Both the position numbers and the translations under genes were made by a program. Positions 47,713-48,519 of a stretch of 48,519 nucleotides of DNA are shown piece by piece; the first letter of the stretch is position 1, and every line of letters begins with the position of its first letter. The DNA is from Hyphomicrobiales bacterium (GTDB taxonomy: Bacteria; Pseudomonadota; Alphaproteobacteria; Rhizobiales; Xanthobacteraceae): positions 1 to 48,519 of the forward strand of contig JAKFYI010000050.1 in the NCBI GenBank assembly GCA_021730985.1, written 5' to 3'. The notes below the pieces were generated by a model. The model ran no database searches. It worked only from the letters and a program-made list of their open reading frames with translations, and was not told where the DNA came from.

Positions 47713-48519
47713 ATGCCACCTCGAATTGTCGTTTCGCCGCCTTCGTTTGCCGAGATCGGTGAGATTGCCCGCCAGATGGCGCCGGCCGGTTTTGACACCG
47801 TGATCGTCAAGGGGCAGGGCGAGGCCGAGGCCGCGATCGGCTCCGCGGAATACGTGATCTGCTATCCGAACCTGAAGATGCCGGACGCGTTCCACCGCGC
47901 GGCGCCCAGGCTCAAGCTGGTCCAGTTGCTCAGTGCCGGCTACGACGACGTCGATCTCGAGGCGGCGCGGCGCGCCGAGGTTCCGGTCGCCAACAACGGC
48001 GGCGCCAACGCGATCTCGGTGTCCGAGCACGCGATCATGCTGATGCTGGCGGTGAACCGCCGCGTCATCTGGCAGCACAACAACGTCGCCGCAGGCCGCT
48101 GGCGCGGCAACGGTCCGGCGCCGCGCATGTACGAGATTCACGAAAAGACGCTCGGCATCATCGGGCTCGGCACCATCGGCAAGAAGGTGGCGCGGCTGGC
48201 GCGCGCGTTCGGCATGCGGGTGCAGTACTACGACATCGCGCGGCTGCCGGAGCACGAGGAGGATGCGCTGGGCGTCAAGTTCCGGCTGTTCGGCGAGCTG
48301 CTGCGCACCTCCGACGTGGTCTCGCTGCATGTGCCGCTCAACGGCAGCACGCGCCACATGATCGGGGAGGCCGAGCTCGCAATGCTCAAGCCTGAGGCGA
48401 TCGTCGTCAACACCAGCCGCGGGCCGGTGATCGACGAGAAGGCGCTGACGCGCACGCTCGCCGACCACAAGATATTCGGCGCCGGCCTCGACGTGTTCGA
48501 CCAGGAGCCGCCGCCGCCC
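47713..48519 (+). CDS. D-2-hydroxyacid dehydrogenase (3' truncated)
   Basis: 269 codons run to the window edge without a stop. The protein opens MPPRIVVSPPSFAEIGEIAR and has LLSAGYDDVDLEAARRAEV with NNGGANAISVSEHAI. The NAD-binding GLGTIG follows TLGIIGLGTIGKK, and the catalytic arginine is in NTSRGPVID. The Glu and the His of the triad lie beyond the edge or at its end (AGLDVFDQEP). It is a member of the glycerate/phosphoglycerate dehydrogenase family that reduces 2-keto acids with NAD(P)H. The substrate is not evident. Confidence 0.92.
   Translation, partial: MPPRIVVSPPSFAEIGEIARQMAPAGFDTVIVKGQGEAEAAIGSAEYVICYPNLKMPDAFHRAAPRLKLVQLLSAGYDDVDLEAARRAEVPVANNGGANAISVSEHAIMLMLAVNRRVIWQHNNVAAGRWRGNGPAPRMYEIHEKTLGIIGLGTIGKKVARLARAFGMRVQYYDIARLPEHEEDALGVKFRLFGELLRTSDVVSLHVPLNGSTRHMIGEAELAMLKPEAIVVNTSRGPVIDEKALTRTLADHKIFGAGLDVFDQEPPPP

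Overview
The window is high-GC DNA with an alphaproteobacterial gene set and gene order. It most resembles Hyphomicrobiales of the Bradyrhizobium/Rhodopseudomonas/Xanthobacteraceae type. The indications are CpdR beside N-formylglutamate amidohydrolase and HisN, a ROSE-type heat-shock leader with an RpoH-like promoter, a candidate AbcR/suhB-type sRNA, many TctC/Bug and LLM-type catabolic genes, and several kinds of REP-like palindromes between genes. No plasmid or phage core genes are visible, so this looks like chromosome with small accessory patches. Functions are read from sequence and memory of families; no database search was run.

Layout. 0.2-6.3 kb: glutamate synthase gltB-gltD (minus), divergent from a threonine aldolase. 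7.8-10.5 kb: a secreted Pro/Ala-rich protein, a small heat-shock protein with RpoH promoter and ROSE thermometer, and an alpha/beta hydrolase. 10.6-15.8 kb: an efflux operon (TetR repressor, lipoprotein adaptor, RND pump, 59-aa overlapping gene) behind a near-consensus promoter whose -10 lies inside a palindromic operator. 15.9-21.5 kb: hisN, an MFS transporter, a candidate sRNA, N-formylglutamate amidohydrolase, cpdR, tRNA-Val(GAC), a Spy-like secreted protein and an Omp25-like beta-barrel protein. 21.7-25.0 kb: a secreted protein, an LLM flavin oxidoreductase and a BT1-family transporter.

25.6-26.9 kb holds the most unusual object. It is a 1146-bp unit with 23-bp terminal inverted repeats (22/23 matching) and a perfect 8-bp target duplication, inserted in the middle of a REP-like palindrome. 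It has no transposase. It carries one gene for an unrecognised protein with two membrane segments and a long coiled coil, preceded by a leader with several possible hairpins.

27-35.3 kb: a MetE-C-domain protein, rpmJ with a clear sigma70 promoter, a TPR protein, two hydrolases, then a minus-strand block (ABC substrate-binding protein, Tat-exported amidohydrolase, Asp-box protein). This block is bracketed by two copies of the 3' end of the dienelactone-hydrolase gene, which suggests insertion or rearrangement. 35-41 kb: a divergent GntR regulator and a TctC plus glucarate dehydratase operon around a 14-bp palindrome, next to glycerate kinase, DUF1036 and pyruvate kinase; together these cover parts of a route from glucarate to pyruvate. 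41-48.5 kb: a two-subunit molybdenum hydroxylase (IorAB type) with a strong terminator, DUF1244, a family III CoA-transferase, an NtaA-type monooxygenase and a truncated D-2-hydroxyacid dehydrogenase, separated by four different palindromic repeats.
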